The position numbers were made by a program, and so were the translations under genes. A stretch of 64,000 nucleotides of DNA from Streptomyces sp. NBC_01478 (GTDB taxonomy: Bacteria > Actinomycetota > Actinomycetes > Streptomycetales > Streptomycetaceae): contig NZ_CP109444.1 in assembly GCF_036227225.1 (NCBI RefSeq), positions 10,583,501 to 10,647,500 on the forward strand, given 5' to 3'. Below are positions 15,208-26,800 of this stretch, in pieces; position 1 is the stretch's first letter; every line of letters begins with the position of its first letter. The notes below the pieces were generated by a model. That model made no database searches. It was not told where the DNA came from and saw nothing but the letters and a program-made list of their open reading frames with translations.

Positions 15208-18200
15208 ATGAGTGGAGCAGCTGCCGATATCGCCGTCATCGGGATGTCGTGCCGCTTCCCCGGTGTGCACAACCTGGGTGAATTCTGGCGCCTGCTGCTC
15301 GACGGGAGATCGACCGTCGGGAAGTTCCCCGTGCATCGGGCGGTCGCCTCGACCCCCACTCCTCACCCAGACACCGCCACCATGACATCGGGTTCGTTCT
15401 TCGATTCCATCGACGGATTCGATGCGGAGTTCTTCGGCACGGGTTCAGCGGAAGCGACCGCGATGGACCCCGCGCAGCGGCTGGGACTGGAACTCGCCTG
15501 GGAGGCCGTCGAAAACGCCCGCATTTCGGCGAGCGCGCTCGCGGGCCGTGAGATCGACGTCCTGGTCGGTGCCGGACCTTCCGGGTACGACGTGCTGCGC
15601 AGGCTGGCCGGCAGCGACCGGGACGACCACTACGCCGCGCTGGGTTCGAGCGGTGCGCTGATAGCCAACAGGATCTCCAGCCTGTTCGACGCACGCGGTA
15701 TGAGCTTCTGCGCGGACTCGGGCCAGTCCTCGGCGCTCGTGTCGTTGGCGCTGGCCTGCGAACGGATCCGCAGCGGCGCGGTCGACATGGCGCTCGTGGG
15801 CGGCGTGAACCTGATCGTCGATCCGGAAGAAGGACTCGGCCTGGCGAACCTGGGTGCCTTGTCGCCTGACGGCCTCTGCTTCACCTTCGACGAACGGGCC
15901 AGCGGTTTCGTCCGGGGAGAGGGCGGCGGATTCGCCCTGCTCAAACGGCTCGACCTCGCGGTCGCCGACAGCGATCACATCTACGGGGTGGTCCGTGGCT
16001 GGGGTGTTGGCAGCGGTGGCGCGTCCTCGCGCATGCCGGATCCCAGCCCTGAGGCGCAGGCGGCGACCGTGCTGTCCGCTCTCCGACGCGCGGCCGTTTC
16101 ATTCGACGGCGTCGACTACGTTGAGGCCCACGGCACCGGAACACGGCTCGGCGATCCGGCCGAAATCTCCGGCCTGCGTGAGGTGTTCCGGGAAACTGGA
16201 CGCCGTCACCCCCTGGTGATCGGCTCGGTGAAGACGAACGTCGGGCACCTGGAGTCGGCCGCAGGGATCGTCGGCTTCATCAAGTCTGTGCTCTGCCTTG
16301 ACCGCGCTCACCTGGTTCAGAGTCTGAACTTCAGGTCTCCGAACCCCGCCATCCCGGACTTCCAGGAGGACTTCGAAGTCCTCCGCGCCGCGCGGCACTG
16401 GCCCAGTGCACAGGGCCGGCCACGGCGGGCAGGGGTGTCGGCGTTCGGGATGGGTGGCACGAACGCGCACGTGATCCTCGAAGAGGCACCCCAGGAGCAG
16501 ACGCAAATCCGTGCATCGAGTGAGGACGCGGCCTCCGTGGGTGTCTCCGGGGTGGTGCCGTGGGTGCTGTCGGCACGGTCGGAGCCCGCGCTGCGGGAGC
16601 AGGCGGCACGACTGCGGGATCGCGTGGCCGCGGACACGTCGCTGTCCACGGCCGACGTGGGGTACTCCCTGGTGTCGACGCGGTCGTCGTTCGCACACCG
16701 GGCGGTAATACTCAGCGGCGGCCGTGAGGAGTCACTGGCCGGCCTGGACCTAGTGGCGGCAGGCGAGAACTCGGTGCGGGTGATCCGTGGAGTGGCCGAA
16801 GGACCGCCGCTGGGTCCGGTGGTCTTCGTATTCCCTGGTCAGGGCTCGCAGTGGGCCGGTATGGGGAGGCGGCTGTACGCCGAGTCGGAGGTCTTCGCTC
16901 GCGGCATCGACGAGTGCGCGATGGCCTTGGCGCCGTGGACGGACTGGTCACTGGTCGATGTGCTGACCGGCGCGGAGTCGGCCGCGTCGACGGACCGGGT
17001 GGACGTGGTGCAGCCGATGTTGTTCGCGGTGATGGTGTCGTTGGCGCGGGTGTGGCAGTCGCTGGGTGTGGTCCCCGAGGTCGTAGTGGGGCACTCGCAG
17101 GGCGAGATCGCCGCCGCGTGCGTGTCGGGTGCGCTCTCGCTCGACGACGCGGCGCGGATCGTTGCATTGCGCAGCCGGTCCCTGACCGAACTGGCCGCCC
17201 TGGGCGGTGGGATGAGTGCCGTGTCAGCGTCCCCCGAATGGGTTCGGGACCGGCTGGGGGCGTGGTCCGGGCGCCTCTCCACGGCCGCAGTCAACGGGCC
17301 CGAATCGGTAGTGATCTCCGGGGACGACGACGCGCTGGAGGAGTTCGCCGGAAGGGCGGTCGGTGAGAGAGTCCGGGTGCGACGGGTCAACGTGGGCTAC
17401 GCATCGCACTCCAACCACGTCGAACGCATCCGTGATCGTGTGCTTGCGGACCTCGCGGGAATCTCGCCGAGGAAGACGCCGGTGGAGTTCCACTCCACTG
17501 TCACCGGCGAGGTGCTCGACCCACACGCTCTCGACGGACCGTACTGGTACGACAACCTCCGCTCGATGGTGAGATTCGGCGAGGTGGTCGAGAACCTGAT
17601 GCGAGACCGCGGTGGTGTGTTCGTCGAAGTCAGTCCTCATCCTGTGCTCCAGGTGGCGATGGAGGAGGCCGCCGACTCGCTGGCTGCTTCACCGGTGGTG
17701 GTGGGCACGCTGCACAAGGACGACGGGAGCGTGGGCAAGGTCCTGGCGTCGCTGGCCGAGCTCCACGTGCGTGGTGTGCCGGTGAACTGGGAGGCGACGT
17801 TCCTCGCGCACCGGACCCGCCGGATCGACCTGCCGACCTACCCGTTCCAGCGGCAGCGGTACTGGCTGACAGCCCCAGAAGAGAGCGACACCACTCCCGT
17901 TGTCGCCCGTATCAGGACAGCGGACCTGGACTCGGAAGCATCGGTCCTTCATCTCGTGTGCGCCGAAGCCGCACTGGTGCTGGGCCAGAAGGCCGCGGAT
18001 CTGACGGGCGCCGATCTCGCGGCAAGGGGGACCGACACCTTCAAGGAGCTGGGCTTCGACTCCTCGATGGCGGTGCGGCTTCGTAACCGGCTCACCGCGG
18101 CGGCCGGTGTGCGGCTGCCGGCCACCGTCGCGTTCTCCTACCCCACTCCGCGAACGCTCGGGCATCACATCTTCTCCCTCCTTGAGCCGGAGGCGACCGA

Positions 18201-18285
18201 CGTCCCGCAAACGCTCAGGGAATCGAGTCCGGAGAACCACAGCGATGACGAATTGTACGAATTGATCGACCGCGGATACGTGTAG
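15208..18285 (+). CDS. Type I PKS loading module: KSQ-AT-ACP
   Basis: A 1025-residue protein. The ketosynthase (about 7-425) has Gln in place of the active-site Cys (residue 173, in ADSGQSS) while both catalytic His motifs (EAHGTGT and the KTNVGH segment) are kept; this is a KSQ decarboxylase. The AT (about 535-830) has GHSQG (Ser 630) and YASHS at 731-735, the methylmalonyl signature. The ACP Ser is at 952 in GFDSSMA. It should load methylmalonyl and decarboxylate it to a propionyl starter. A short acidic C-terminal tail (DDELYELIDRGYV) is probably a docking segment. ATG at 15208 is chosen because GGAG lies 5 nt upstream; a GTG at 15181 lacks one. It heads four collinear PKS genes. Confidence 0.92.
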   Translation: MSGAAADIAVIGMSCRFPGVHNLGEFWRLLLDGRSTVGKFPVHRAVASTPTPHPDTATMTSGSFFDSIDGFDAEFFGTGSAEATAMDPAQRLGLELAWEAVENARISASALAGREIDVLVGAGPSGYDVLRRLAGSDRDDHYAALGSSGALIANRISSLFDARGMSFCADSGQSSALVSLALACERIRSGAVDMALVGGVNLIVDPEEGLGLANLGALSPDGLCFTFDERASGFVRGEGGGFALLKRLDLAVADSDHIYGVVRGWGVGSGGASSRMPDPSPEAQAATVLSALRRAAVSFDGVDYVEAHGTGTRLGDPAEISGLREVFRETGRRHPLVIGSVKTNVGHLESAAGIVGFIKSVLCLDRAHLVQSLNFRSPNPAIPDFQEDFEVLRAARHWPSAQGRPRRAGVSAFGMGGTNAHVILEEAPQEQTQIRASSEDAASVGVSGVVPWVLSARSEPALREQAARLRDRVAADTSLSTADVGYSLVSTRSSFAHRAVILSGGREESLAGLDLVAAGENSVRVIRGVAEGPPLGPVVFVFPGQGSQWAGMGRRLYAESEVFARGIDECAMALAPWTDWSLVDVLTGAESAASTDRVDVVQPMLFAVMVSLARVWQSLGVVPEVVVGHSQGEIAAACVSGALSLDDAARIVALRSRSLTELAALGGGMSAVSASPEWVRDRLGAWSGRLSTAAVNGPESVVISGDDDALEEFAGRAVGERVRVRRVNVGYASHSNHVERIRDRVLADLAGISPRKTPVEFHSTVTGEVLDPHALDGPYWYDNLRSMVRFGEVVENLMRDRGGVFVEVSPHPVLQVAMEEAADSLAASPVVVGTLHKDDGSVGKVLASLAELHVRGVPVNWEATFLAHRTRRIDLPTYPFQRQRYWLTAPEESDTTPVVARIRTADLDSEASVLHLVCAEAALVLGQKAADLTGADLAARGTDTFKELGFDSSMAVRLRNRLTAAAGVRLPATVAFSYPTPRTLGHHIFSLLEPEATDVPQTLRESSPENHSDDELYELIDRGYV

Positions 18286-18324
18286 CACCACCCGTTCGTC
18301 CAGGTAACAGCCGGGGAGGCCTTG

Positions 18325-21300
18325 GTGGAGGACGTCGACAAGCTGCGGTCCTACTTGCGACGCGCCGTCGGCGATGCGCAGGCCCTGCGCCGGCGGGTGC
18401 GCGAGTTGGAGGAGTCCACTCGCGAGCCCATCGCGATCGTGGGCGCGGGGTGCCGCTACCCGGGCGAGGTGATGTCCCCCGAAGAGCTGTGGGGGGTCGT
18501 GTCCGACGGTGTGGACGCGATAGGTGACTTCCCACTGGATCGTGGGTGGGACCTGGAGTCGCTGTACGACCCGGACCCTGAGAAGCATGGCAAGACGTAC
18601 ACCCGCTCGGGCGGGTTCCTGCCCCATCTCGCCGAGTTCGACGCGGCCTTCTTCGGGATCAGCCCGCGAGAGGCGCTGGCGATGGACCCGCAGCAACGGT
18701 TGATGCTGGAGACGTCGTGGGAGGCGTTGGAGCGGGCGGCCATCGACCCGGCCGGGTTGCGGGGTTCGGCGACCGGCGTGTTCACCGGGATCTACGGGGT
18801 CGACTACGGCCCGCGGATGGGCGGCGGCGCGGCCGGCGAGACAGAGGGTTTCGCGATCACCGGGACCTACACCAGCGCGGCCTCGGGCCGGGTGGCGTAC
18901 GTGCTGGGCCTGGAAGGTCCCGCGGTGTCGGTGGACACCGCGTGCTCCTCGTCGCTGGTCGCCGTCCACCAGGCCGTGCGGTCCCTGCGCTCCGGGGAGT
19001 GCGCGCTGGCGTTGGCCGGCGGGGTGTCGGCGCTGCCGACTCCGGGGCTGTTCGTGGAGGTCGCACGGCAGCGGGGCCTGTCGGCCGACGGGCGGTGCAA
19101 GTCGTTCGCGGCGGCGGCCGACGGCACCGGCTGGGGCGAGGGCGCGGGCGTTCTGGTACTGGAGCGGTTGTCAGACGCGCAGCGCAATGGGCGTCGGATC
19201 TGGGCGGTGATCCGTGGCTCGGCGATCAACCAGGACGGAGCCTCCAACGGGTTGACCGCGCCGAACGAACTGGCCCAGCGGCGGGTCATCCGAGCAGCCC
19301 TGGCCGACGCCGGGCTGTCACTCGCCGAAGTGGACGCGGTGGAAGCGCACGGGACCGGCACGAAGCTGGGAGATCCCATCGAGGCGGAAGCGCTGCTGGC
19401 CACCTACGGTCAGGACCGGGAACCTGGCAGCCCGCTGTGGCTGGGCTCGCTGAAGTCGAACATCGGACATACGCAAGCGGCCGCGGGCGTCGGCGGGGCG
19501 ATCAAGATGATCATGGCGATGCGTCACGGGGTCCTGCCCAAGACGTTGCACGTGGACCGCCCGACCCCGCACGCGGACTGGTCGGCCGGGGCGGTGGAGC
19601 TACTGACCGAAGCCCGGGACTGGCCCAGCACACCGGGGCGGCCCCGGCGTGCCGGCGTGTCGTCCTTCGGGGTCAGCGGCACGAACGCGCACCTCATCCT
19701 TGAGGAGGCACCTGAGGCGGAGGCGGCCGCGGCTCGTCCGGCCGGGGATTCCGGCACCGGCCAGGTATTGGCCGACGTTCCCCGAGCGGTGCCATGGGTG
19801 CTGTCGGGGCGGTCGGCGGAGACGCTGCAGGAGCAGGCGCTGCGGCTGCGGGAGAGGGTGGCTGCGGACTCGGACTTGCCTGTCGCGGCGGTCGGGCATG
19901 CGCTGGTGGCGACGCGATCGATGTTCGAGCACCGCCAGGTGGTGATCGGTGCCGACCGGGACGAGCTGCTCGCAGGCCTGGCCGCCGTGTCCGAGGGAGG
20001 CAGGAGTCCCGCCGGTGTGGTGTCCGGCGTCGCGAAGCCGACGGGCAGGACGGTGTTCGTGTTCCCCGGCCAGGGCTCCCAATGGGTCGGTATGGGACGG
20101 GAGTTGTGGGAGTCGAGCCCGGTCTTCGCCGAACAGCTGCGTGCGTGCGCGGAAGCGCTGGAGCCGTGGGTGTCCTGGTCGTTGACCGACACCGTGTGCG
20201 GGGGGCCGGAGGCGGCGGACCTGGACCGGATCGACGTCGTCCAACCGGTGCTGTTCGCCGTGATGGTGTCGTTGGCGGAAGTGTGGCGTTCCCTTGGGGT
20301 GACACCGGACGCAGTGATCGGCCACTCCCAGGGCGAGATCGCCGCGGCCTGCGCGGCGGGCGCCCTGGCCCTGGAGGACGGGGCCAAGATCGTGGCACTG
20401 CGGTCCCGGATGCTGGCCACGACCGCCCAGGACGGCGGCATGGCAGGCATCGTGGCACCGGAAGACCGGGTGCGGGAGCTGCTGGAGCCGTGGGAGTCCC
20501 GGGTCGCGATCGCCGCGATCAACGGACCGTACTCGACGAGTGTCTCGGGCGAGGCCACTGCCGTGAGGGAACTGGTGGCGGCCTGCGAATCCCAGGGCGT
20601 TCGCGCGCGCTGGATACCGGCGAGCGTCCCAGGGCACTCGCCGCTGATGGACCGGTTCGAGGACCGGCTCCGGGACGAGCTGGGCCACATCGCACCGATT
20701 GCCTCTCCCGTGGAGTTCTACTCGACGGTGACGGGTGGACCGATGGACACCGCTGAGCTGGACGCGGCCTACTGGTTCCGCAACATGCGTGAACCGGTCC
20801 AGTTCGAAGCCGCCATGAAGCGCCTCCTCGAAGCGAAGTACGGCGCCTTCGTCGAAGCCAGCCCGCACCCCCTGCTCACGATCAACATCCAGGTGATGCT
20901 CGACACCACCCCCGGAGCCGACGGGGTGGTCGTGGGTTCACTGCGCCGTGGCGACGGCGGGTCGGCCCGGTTGTACCGGTCGGTGGCCGAGGCCTTCGTG
21001 GCGGGCGTCGAGGTCGCGTGGGAGGCGGCCTTCCCGGGCCGGGACGGCCGGTGGGTCGAGTTGCCCACGTACGCATTCCAGCGGCAGCGCTACTGGCTGG
21101 ACACGCCGGACGAGAGCACCACCCGGAGCACGTCGGACCACCCACTGCTCGACGCCGTGATCGATCTGCCCGACGACGGAGAGCGCGGTGGAGTGGTGGG
21201 CGGCGGGCGCCTGTCGCTGAAGCGCCACCCGTGGCTCGCCGACCACATGGTCCACGGTGCCGTCCTGGTGCCGGAGACAGCGCTGGTGGAGATGGCGATG

Positions 21301-23883
21301 TGGGCGGCGCACAGGGCGGGGTGCGACGTCGTCGACGAACTCACTCTGGAGACACCGCTGTTGCTCTCCCGGACGGCCGACCGTGAGATCCGTGTCGTCG
21401 TTGACGACAAGCGGGTGATCGGCGTGCACTCACGCGTCGAGGGCGAAGCCGAGTGGACGCGGAACGCCGTCGGGGTCCTCGGGGTCGACACCGGAGGCAC
21501 CCGACGGGAGACGGACCTCACTGCGTGGCCTCCGCCGGGCGCGGTCGAAGTGCCCGTGGAGGACGCCGGGTTGTCCGTCCTCGGGTTCGACGACGGACCC
21601 CTGGGTCGTGGCCTGAAGGAGGTGTGGCGCCGCGACGACGTCCTGTTCGCGGAGGTGGAGCTAGCCGCGCTCGACGGCACCGGTTCGGCCGGGTTCCGGA
21701 TCCATCCGGCATTGTTCCAGGCCGCGTTGCTGCCGATCGGCCTCGGGCCGTTCGTCGACGACTCCCGGCCCGAAGGGTGGCTGCCGTACCGCTGGACCGG
21801 GATCCGCCTGAACTCCGCGACGGTGACCGCGCTGCGCGTCCGCCTCGCACCGGCGGGGGAGAACACCGTGTCCGTGACCCTCGCGGATCAAGACGGAGCG
21901 CCGGTCGGCTGTGTCGCCTCCCTGCTCCTGCGGCCCGCTGACGTAGGGCAGTTGACCGAGCTGAGCTTCGACCGCCGGGACTCGCTGTTCCGGGTCGAGT
22001 GGGCCCCGCTCCGGGTCCCGTCCGGCGCCGCCGCGGGCCGGTACGCGGTGATCGGAGCGCCTAACGAGGTGCTCGGACGAGGCGGAGCGGTCTTCGCGGA
22101 CCTCGATCAACTCGCCGCCTCCGACCGGGCGACACCCCCCGTCGTCATCGCCTGCCTCGACCCGGCGCACGCGAGCGACGACGACACACCCGCCTTGGCC
22201 GAACGGAACGTCCACCGTGTGCTGGGGTGGACACGGGACTGGCTCTCCGACGACCGGTTCGCCGAGTCGCGACTGGTCATCGTGACGCGGGGTGCGATCC
22301 ACGACGACCGGATTCCCCGCACCGACCCTGCGGCGACCGCGGCCTGGGGATTTGTGCGCACCGCACAGACCGAGAACCCGGGCCGGTTCGTGCTCGTCGA
22401 CACGGACGATCAGGTCGCTTCGTGGGCCTGCGTTCCGGCGGCGGCCAGGACCGGAGAACCTCAACTCAGGATCCGGGCCGGTGCCTTGACCGTTCCCCGA
22501 CTGGCCCACGCCCGCGGGCCCCTCGGCCGGACCGATCGCGTCTCCGATCTCGGCTGTGGGACGGTGCTGATCACGGGAGGCACCAGCGGCCTCGGAGCGC
22601 TGCTGGCCCGGCACATCGTGGAACGGCACGGAGTGCGCCGGCTGGTGCTTACCAGCAGGCGTGGATCGGCGGCTCCTGCGGCGACAGAGCTGAAGGCGGC
22701 GCTGACCGCGGCGGGTGCCCAGGTCGAGATCGTGGCTTGCGACGTCACGAACCGGGAGTCCGTCGCCGAGCTGATCGCCGCGGTGCCGGACGAGCACCCG
22801 TTGACGGCAGTGATCCACTGCGCGGCCGCGCTGGACGACGGAGTCGTCGAGGCGCTGACCGACGACCGCGTGGACTCGGTACTGGCGCCGAAGGTGCGTG
22901 GCGCCTGGCACCTGCACGAACTGACCCAACACCTGGACCTGTCCGCGTTCGTGCTGTTCTCCTCGATCGCGAGTGTGCTCGGGACGGCAGGGCAGGCCAA
23001 CTACGCGGCGGCCAACGCGTTCCTCGACGGGCTGGCGGAAGCCCGCCGAGCCGAGGGACTGACCGCCGTCGCACTGTGCTGGGGCTACTGGGCCGAACGC
23101 AGCGAACTCGGCGCAGATGTCGGCGAGTTGGACATCGAGCGGCTACGACGGCAGGGCGTGCGGCCGATGTCGTCGAGCGAGGGGCTCGCACTCTTCGACG
23201 CGGCGATCGCGCGCGACGAGCCCGTGCTGGTGCCTGCACGGCTCAACCTCCTGCCCTTGTCCGGGCCGAGCGCCAGTCACGAGAGCCCCCCGCTCCTGCG
23301 CGGTCTGATCGGCGAATCCGCCGGTCCTGGGAGCGGGGACCGTTCCGACGTCGGAATCGCGCGCCAGGTGAGGTCGCTGTCGCAGGCCGACGCGGAGGCG
23401 GTGCTGCTCGATGCCGTCCGGGCGCAGACCGCGCTTGTCCTCGGCCACGCCGACACCGGCCGGATCGGTCCCGCAACGGCCTTCAAGGACCTGGGGATCG
23501 ACTCGCTCATGGCGCTGGAACTGCGGAACAAACTGGCGGCGGTCACCGGCCTGAAGCTGCCCGCCACCCTCGCGTTCGACCACCCGAACCCGAGCGCCCT
23601 CGCCCTGTTCCTGACCGCGGACATCAACCCCGGCTCCGGGAGCGAGCAGGAAACTCCGGCCGACCGTCTGGTCAAGGAGATCGAAGGGCTGGGCGCCCGC
23701 CTGGAGAACGCGTTCCACGATCTCGCGGACGAGGACAAGACCGCCATCTCCACGCTGATCGGCGGGTTGCAGGACCGGGTCCGTTCGACGGTCGGCGACG
23801 GATCACCGGTCGGCATCGTCGACCGCATCACTGCCGCATCAGCTGGAGAGCTTCTCTCGCTGCTGGACAAAGAGCTCGGCTAG
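18325..23883 (+). CDS. Type I PKS extension module 1: KS-AT-(DH)-KR-ACP
   Basis: A 1852-residue module. An N-terminal coiled-coil docking helix is followed by KS (about 33-460, Cys 207). The AT (about 575-870) has GHSQG (Ser 668), but the specificity motif is V-P-G-H-S at 768-772, neither YASHS nor HAFHS, suggesting a bulky extender. The DH (about 930-1200) keeps HxxxGxxxxP (His 974), but the second catalytic residue is Gln (1132, in HPALFQAA) where Asp is expected, so it is probably inactive. The KR (about 1410-1600, Tyr 1560) has an LDD motif, as in B-type reductases. The ACP Ser is 1727. Predicted outcome: a branched unit with a beta-hydroxyl. GTG 18325 follows GGGGAGG by 5 nt. Confidence 0.92.
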   Translation: MEDVDKLRSYLRRAVGDAQALRRRVRELEESTREPIAIVGAGCRYPGEVMSPEELWGVVSDGVDAIGDFPLDRGWDLESLYDPDPEKHGKTYTRSGGFLPHLAEFDAAFFGISPREALAMDPQQRLMLETSWEALERAAIDPAGLRGSATGVFTGIYGVDYGPRMGGGAAGETEGFAITGTYTSAASGRVAYVLGLEGPAVSVDTACSSSLVAVHQAVRSLRSGECALALAGGVSALPTPGLFVEVARQRGLSADGRCKSFAAAADGTGWGEGAGVLVLERLSDAQRNGRRIWAVIRGSAINQDGASNGLTAPNELAQRRVIRAALADAGLSLAEVDAVEAHGTGTKLGDPIEAEALLATYGQDREPGSPLWLGSLKSNIGHTQAAAGVGGAIKMIMAMRHGVLPKTLHVDRPTPHADWSAGAVELLTEARDWPSTPGRPRRAGVSSFGVSGTNAHLILEEAPEAEAAAARPAGDSGTGQVLADVPRAVPWVLSGRSAETLQEQALRLRERVAADSDLPVAAVGHALVATRSMFEHRQVVIGADRDELLAGLAAVSEGGRSPAGVVSGVAKPTGRTVFVFPGQGSQWVGMGRELWESSPVFAEQLRACAEALEPWVSWSLTDTVCGGPEAADLDRIDVVQPVLFAVMVSLAEVWRSLGVTPDAVIGHSQGEIAAACAAGALALEDGAKIVALRSRMLATTAQDGGMAGIVAPEDRVRELLEPWESRVAIAAINGPYSTSVSGEATAVRELVAACESQGVRARWIPASVPGHSPLMDRFEDRLRDELGHIAPIASPVEFYSTVTGGPMDTAELDAAYWFRNMREPVQFEAAMKRLLEAKYGAFVEASPHPLLTINIQVMLDTTPGADGVVVGSLRRGDGGSARLYRSVAEAFVAGVEVAWEAAFPGRDGRWVELPTYAFQRQRYWLDTPDESTTRSTSDHPLLDAVIDLPDDGERGGVVGGGRLSLKRHPWLADHMVHGAVLVPETALVEMAMWAAHRAGCDVVDELTLETPLLLSRTADREIRVVVDDKRVIGVHSRVEGEAEWTRNAVGVLGVDTGGTRRETDLTAWPPPGAVEVPVEDAGLSVLGFDDGPLGRGLKEVWRRDDVLFAEVELAALDGTGSAGFRIHPALFQAALLPIGLGPFVDDSRPEGWLPYRWTGIRLNSATVTALRVRLAPAGENTVSVTLADQDGAPVGCVASLLLRPADVGQLTELSFDRRDSLFRVEWAPLRVPSGAAAGRYAVIGAPNEVLGRGGAVFADLDQLAASDRATPPVVIACLDPAHASDDDTPALAERNVHRVLGWTRDWLSDDRFAESRLVIVTRGAIHDDRIPRTDPAATAAWGFVRTAQTENPGRFVLVDTDDQVASWACVPAAARTGEPQLRIRAGALTVPRLAHARGPLGRTDRVSDLGCGTVLITGGTSGLGALLARHIVERHGVRRLVLTSRRGSAAPAATELKAALTAAGAQVEIVACDVTNRESVAELIAAVPDEHPLTAVIHCAAALDDGVVEALTDDRVDSVLAPKVRGAWHLHELTQHLDLSAFVLFSSIASVLGTAGQANYAAANAFLDGLAEARRAEGLTAVALCWGYWAERSELGADVGELDIERLRRQGVRPMSSSEGLALFDAAIARDEPVLVPARLNLLPLSGPSASHESPPLLRGLIGESAGPGSGDRSDVGIARQVRSLSQADAEAVLLDAVRAQTALVLGHADTGRIGPATAFKDLGIDSLMALELRNKLAAVTGLKLPATLAFDHPNPSALALFLTADINPGSGSEQETPADRLVKEIEGLGARLENAFHDLADEDKTAISTLIGGLQDRVRSTVGDGSPVGIVDRITAASAGELLSLLDKELG

Positions 23884-23892
23884 GGGAGAGCG

Positions 23893-26800
23893 ATGACGAA
23901 CGACGACAACGCCGATGTTCTCGACTACCTCAAGCGGACATCGATCGAACTGATCGAAACACGCCGGCGCCTGAAGGAGCTGACGGAGGCCGCTGCCGAG
24001 CCCATCGCGATCGTGGGCGTCGCCTGCCGTTTCCCGGGAGGGGTGACGTCCCCGGAGGCGCTGTGGGACATGGTGCGGGCGGGCCGGGACGCGATGTCGG
24101 ACTTCCCCGACGACCGCGGTTGGGACCTGGACGCTCTCTACGACCCGGACCCCGACCGCCCAGGCACCTGCTACACGCGCTCGGGCGGATTCCTGCACGA
24201 CGCGGGCGACTTCGACGCCGACTTCTTCGGGATGAACCCGCGCGAGGCGTTGGCGGCGGACCCGCAGCAGCGGTTGCTGTTGGAGACCTCGTGGGAGTCG
24301 CTGGAGCGAGCCGGCATCGACCCGCAGACCCTGCGCGGCAGTGACACCGGCGTCTTCGCCGGAGTGGCGTACTTCGGGTACGGCAACCACTCCTTCACCC
24401 CCGAGGCCATCTCGGGCTACGGGCAGACCGGATCGCTCCTGAGCATGGCGTCCGGACGCGTCTCGTACGCGCTGGGCCTGGAGGGCCCGGCGCTGTCGAC
24501 CGACACCGCGTGCTCGTCGTCGTTGGTGGCGGTGCACCAGGCGGTGCAGTCACTACGGCAGGACGAGTGCGCGCTGGCACTGGCCGGAGGCGTCACCGTC
24601 ATGGCGACGACACAGGTGTTCCGGGAGATGTCGCGGCAGCGGGGCCTGGCGGTGGACGGCCGGTGCAAGGCGTTCGCCGACGCGGCCGACGGCACCGGCT
24701 TTTCCGAGGGCGTCGGGGTTCTGGTGCTGGAGCGGCTGTCGGACGCGCGGCGCAACGGGCGCCGGATCTGGGCGCTGATCCGTGGCTCGGCGATCAACCA
24801 GGACGGGGCGTCCAACGGGCTGACCGCGCCGAGCGGGCCGGCCCAACAGCGGGTGATCCGGGCGGCGTTGGCCAACTCGCGCATCCAGGCCACAGACGTG
24901 GATGTGGTGGAGGCCCACGGCACCGGCACCATGCTGGGCGATCCGATCGAAGCACAGGCGGTGCTGGCGACCTACGGGCAGGACCGGGACCCGGATCGGC
25001 CGCTGTGGCTCGGGTCGTTGAAGTCGAACATCGGCCACGCGCAGGCGGCCGCCGGCGTCGGTGGGATGATCAAGATGATCATGGCGATGCGCCACCGGAC
25101 GATGCCCAGGACCCTGCACGTGGACCGTCCGACGACACATGTGGACTGGTCGGCCGGGGCGGTGGAGCTGTTGACCGGGTCCATGAAATGGCCGAGTGCT
25201 CCGGGACGGCCCCGGCGCGCGGGCGTGTCCGCCTTCGGGGCCGGCGGCACCAACGCGCACCTGATCCTGGAGCAGGCGCCAGAGGACGAGGCGGTGCCCG
25301 ACGCGGTCGGTCAAGTGCCCGGCGGTGCGGACGGGTTGGTGCCCTGGATCGTCTCGGCGCGGTCGGCGGGGGCGCTGCGGGCCCAGGCGGAGAAGCTGCG
25401 CGACTTCGTCACAGCCGACGCGGACCTGGATGCCGTGGACATCGGCCGGTCGTTGGTGTCGAACCGGTCGCTGTTCGAGCATCGCGCGGTGGTACTGGGG
25501 CGCGGCCGGGACGAGTTGCTGAACGGCCTGGCGGCAGTGGGCGAGGGCACGGAGTCGGCCCGGGTGCTGCGCGGCCTCGCCGGTGACCTCGGGGGAACGG
25601 TCTACATGTTCCCGGGTCAGGGCTCTCAATGGGCCGGTGTCGCAAGGGAGTTGTACGAGGCATTCCCCGTCTTCGCGCGGAGCCTCGACGAGGTCTGCGA
25701 ACGATTCGACGCCCAACTGTCCTTCGCGCTCAAGCCCCTCCTCCTCGCCGACGCGCCCCCGGAAGCCCGGGCCCGGCGGACCGACATCGCGCAGCCCGCG
25801 CTGTTCGCCCTGCAAGTCGCCCTGTACCGGCTCATGGTGGAGTTCTGCGGGCCGCCCGACCACCTGCTCGGTCACTCGGTGGGCGAGATCGCCGCCGCCC
25901 ATGTGTCCGGCGCCCTCGACCTGAACAGCGCGACCAGGCTGGTGGCCGCCCGGGGGCGAGTCATGCAGACGGTCACCGAGCGCGGCGCGATGCTCGCCGT
26001 GCGCGCATCCGAGCACGACGTGAGCGCCCTGCTCGGCCCGTACGACCGCATCGGCATCGCCGCCGTGAACGGCCCCGACTCGGTGGTGGTCTCGGGCAGC
26101 CGCGACGAGGTCGTCGAACTCCGCGAACTCCTCGTGGCCGGCGGCACCTCGGCCAAGCTGCTGGAGGTCGACCACGCGTTCCACTCCCCGCTCATGGATC
26201 CGATCCTGGACGAGTTCGCGGCATCGATCGGCGGGTTCCCAGCGGGCGGGATGTCGATCTCGGTCGTCTCGACCAGGCTGGGCCGCGAGGCCACGCCGGA
26301 GGAACTGACGTCCGTCACGCACTGGGTGAACCACGTCCGCGAACCCGTCCGCTTCTACACCGCGGTGGAATGTGCCCGTACGGCCGGCGCGCACGTCTTC
26401 CTCGAACTCGGGCCGGGCTCCACGCTCACGAGCATCACCAGGGAGGCGTTCGCCGTCGCGGGAGTGGACGACGCGGTGGTGCTCGCGTCGTCGCGACGCA
26501 ACCGCGGAGCGGTCGAGCCCCTGCTCGGCGCACTGGCCCAGTTCCACGTCCGGGGCGGGGCGGTCGACTGGGGCGCCCTGTTCGGCTCGCGCCACTCGGT
26601 GGACCTCCCGACGTACGCGTTCCAGCGGCACCGGTACTGGCTGGACTTCCAGGCGGAGGCGGGCGCCAGCAACATGGCCTCGGCCGGACTGTCCACGGCG
26701 GAACACCCGCTGCTGGGCGCCGTGGTGGACCACCCCGGCACCGACGAGGTGGAGTTCACCGGCCTATGGTCCCTGCGGACCCACGACTGGTTCGCCGATC

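Noticed and set aside
17689..18969. Long antisense and alternate-frame open readings across the PKS genes (also 19600-20868, 24553-26733, 33503-36892)
   Set aside because: All lie over PKS or NRPS domains with intact catalytic motifs on the plus strand; the antisense translations are repetitive Arg/Gly/His-rich sequence.
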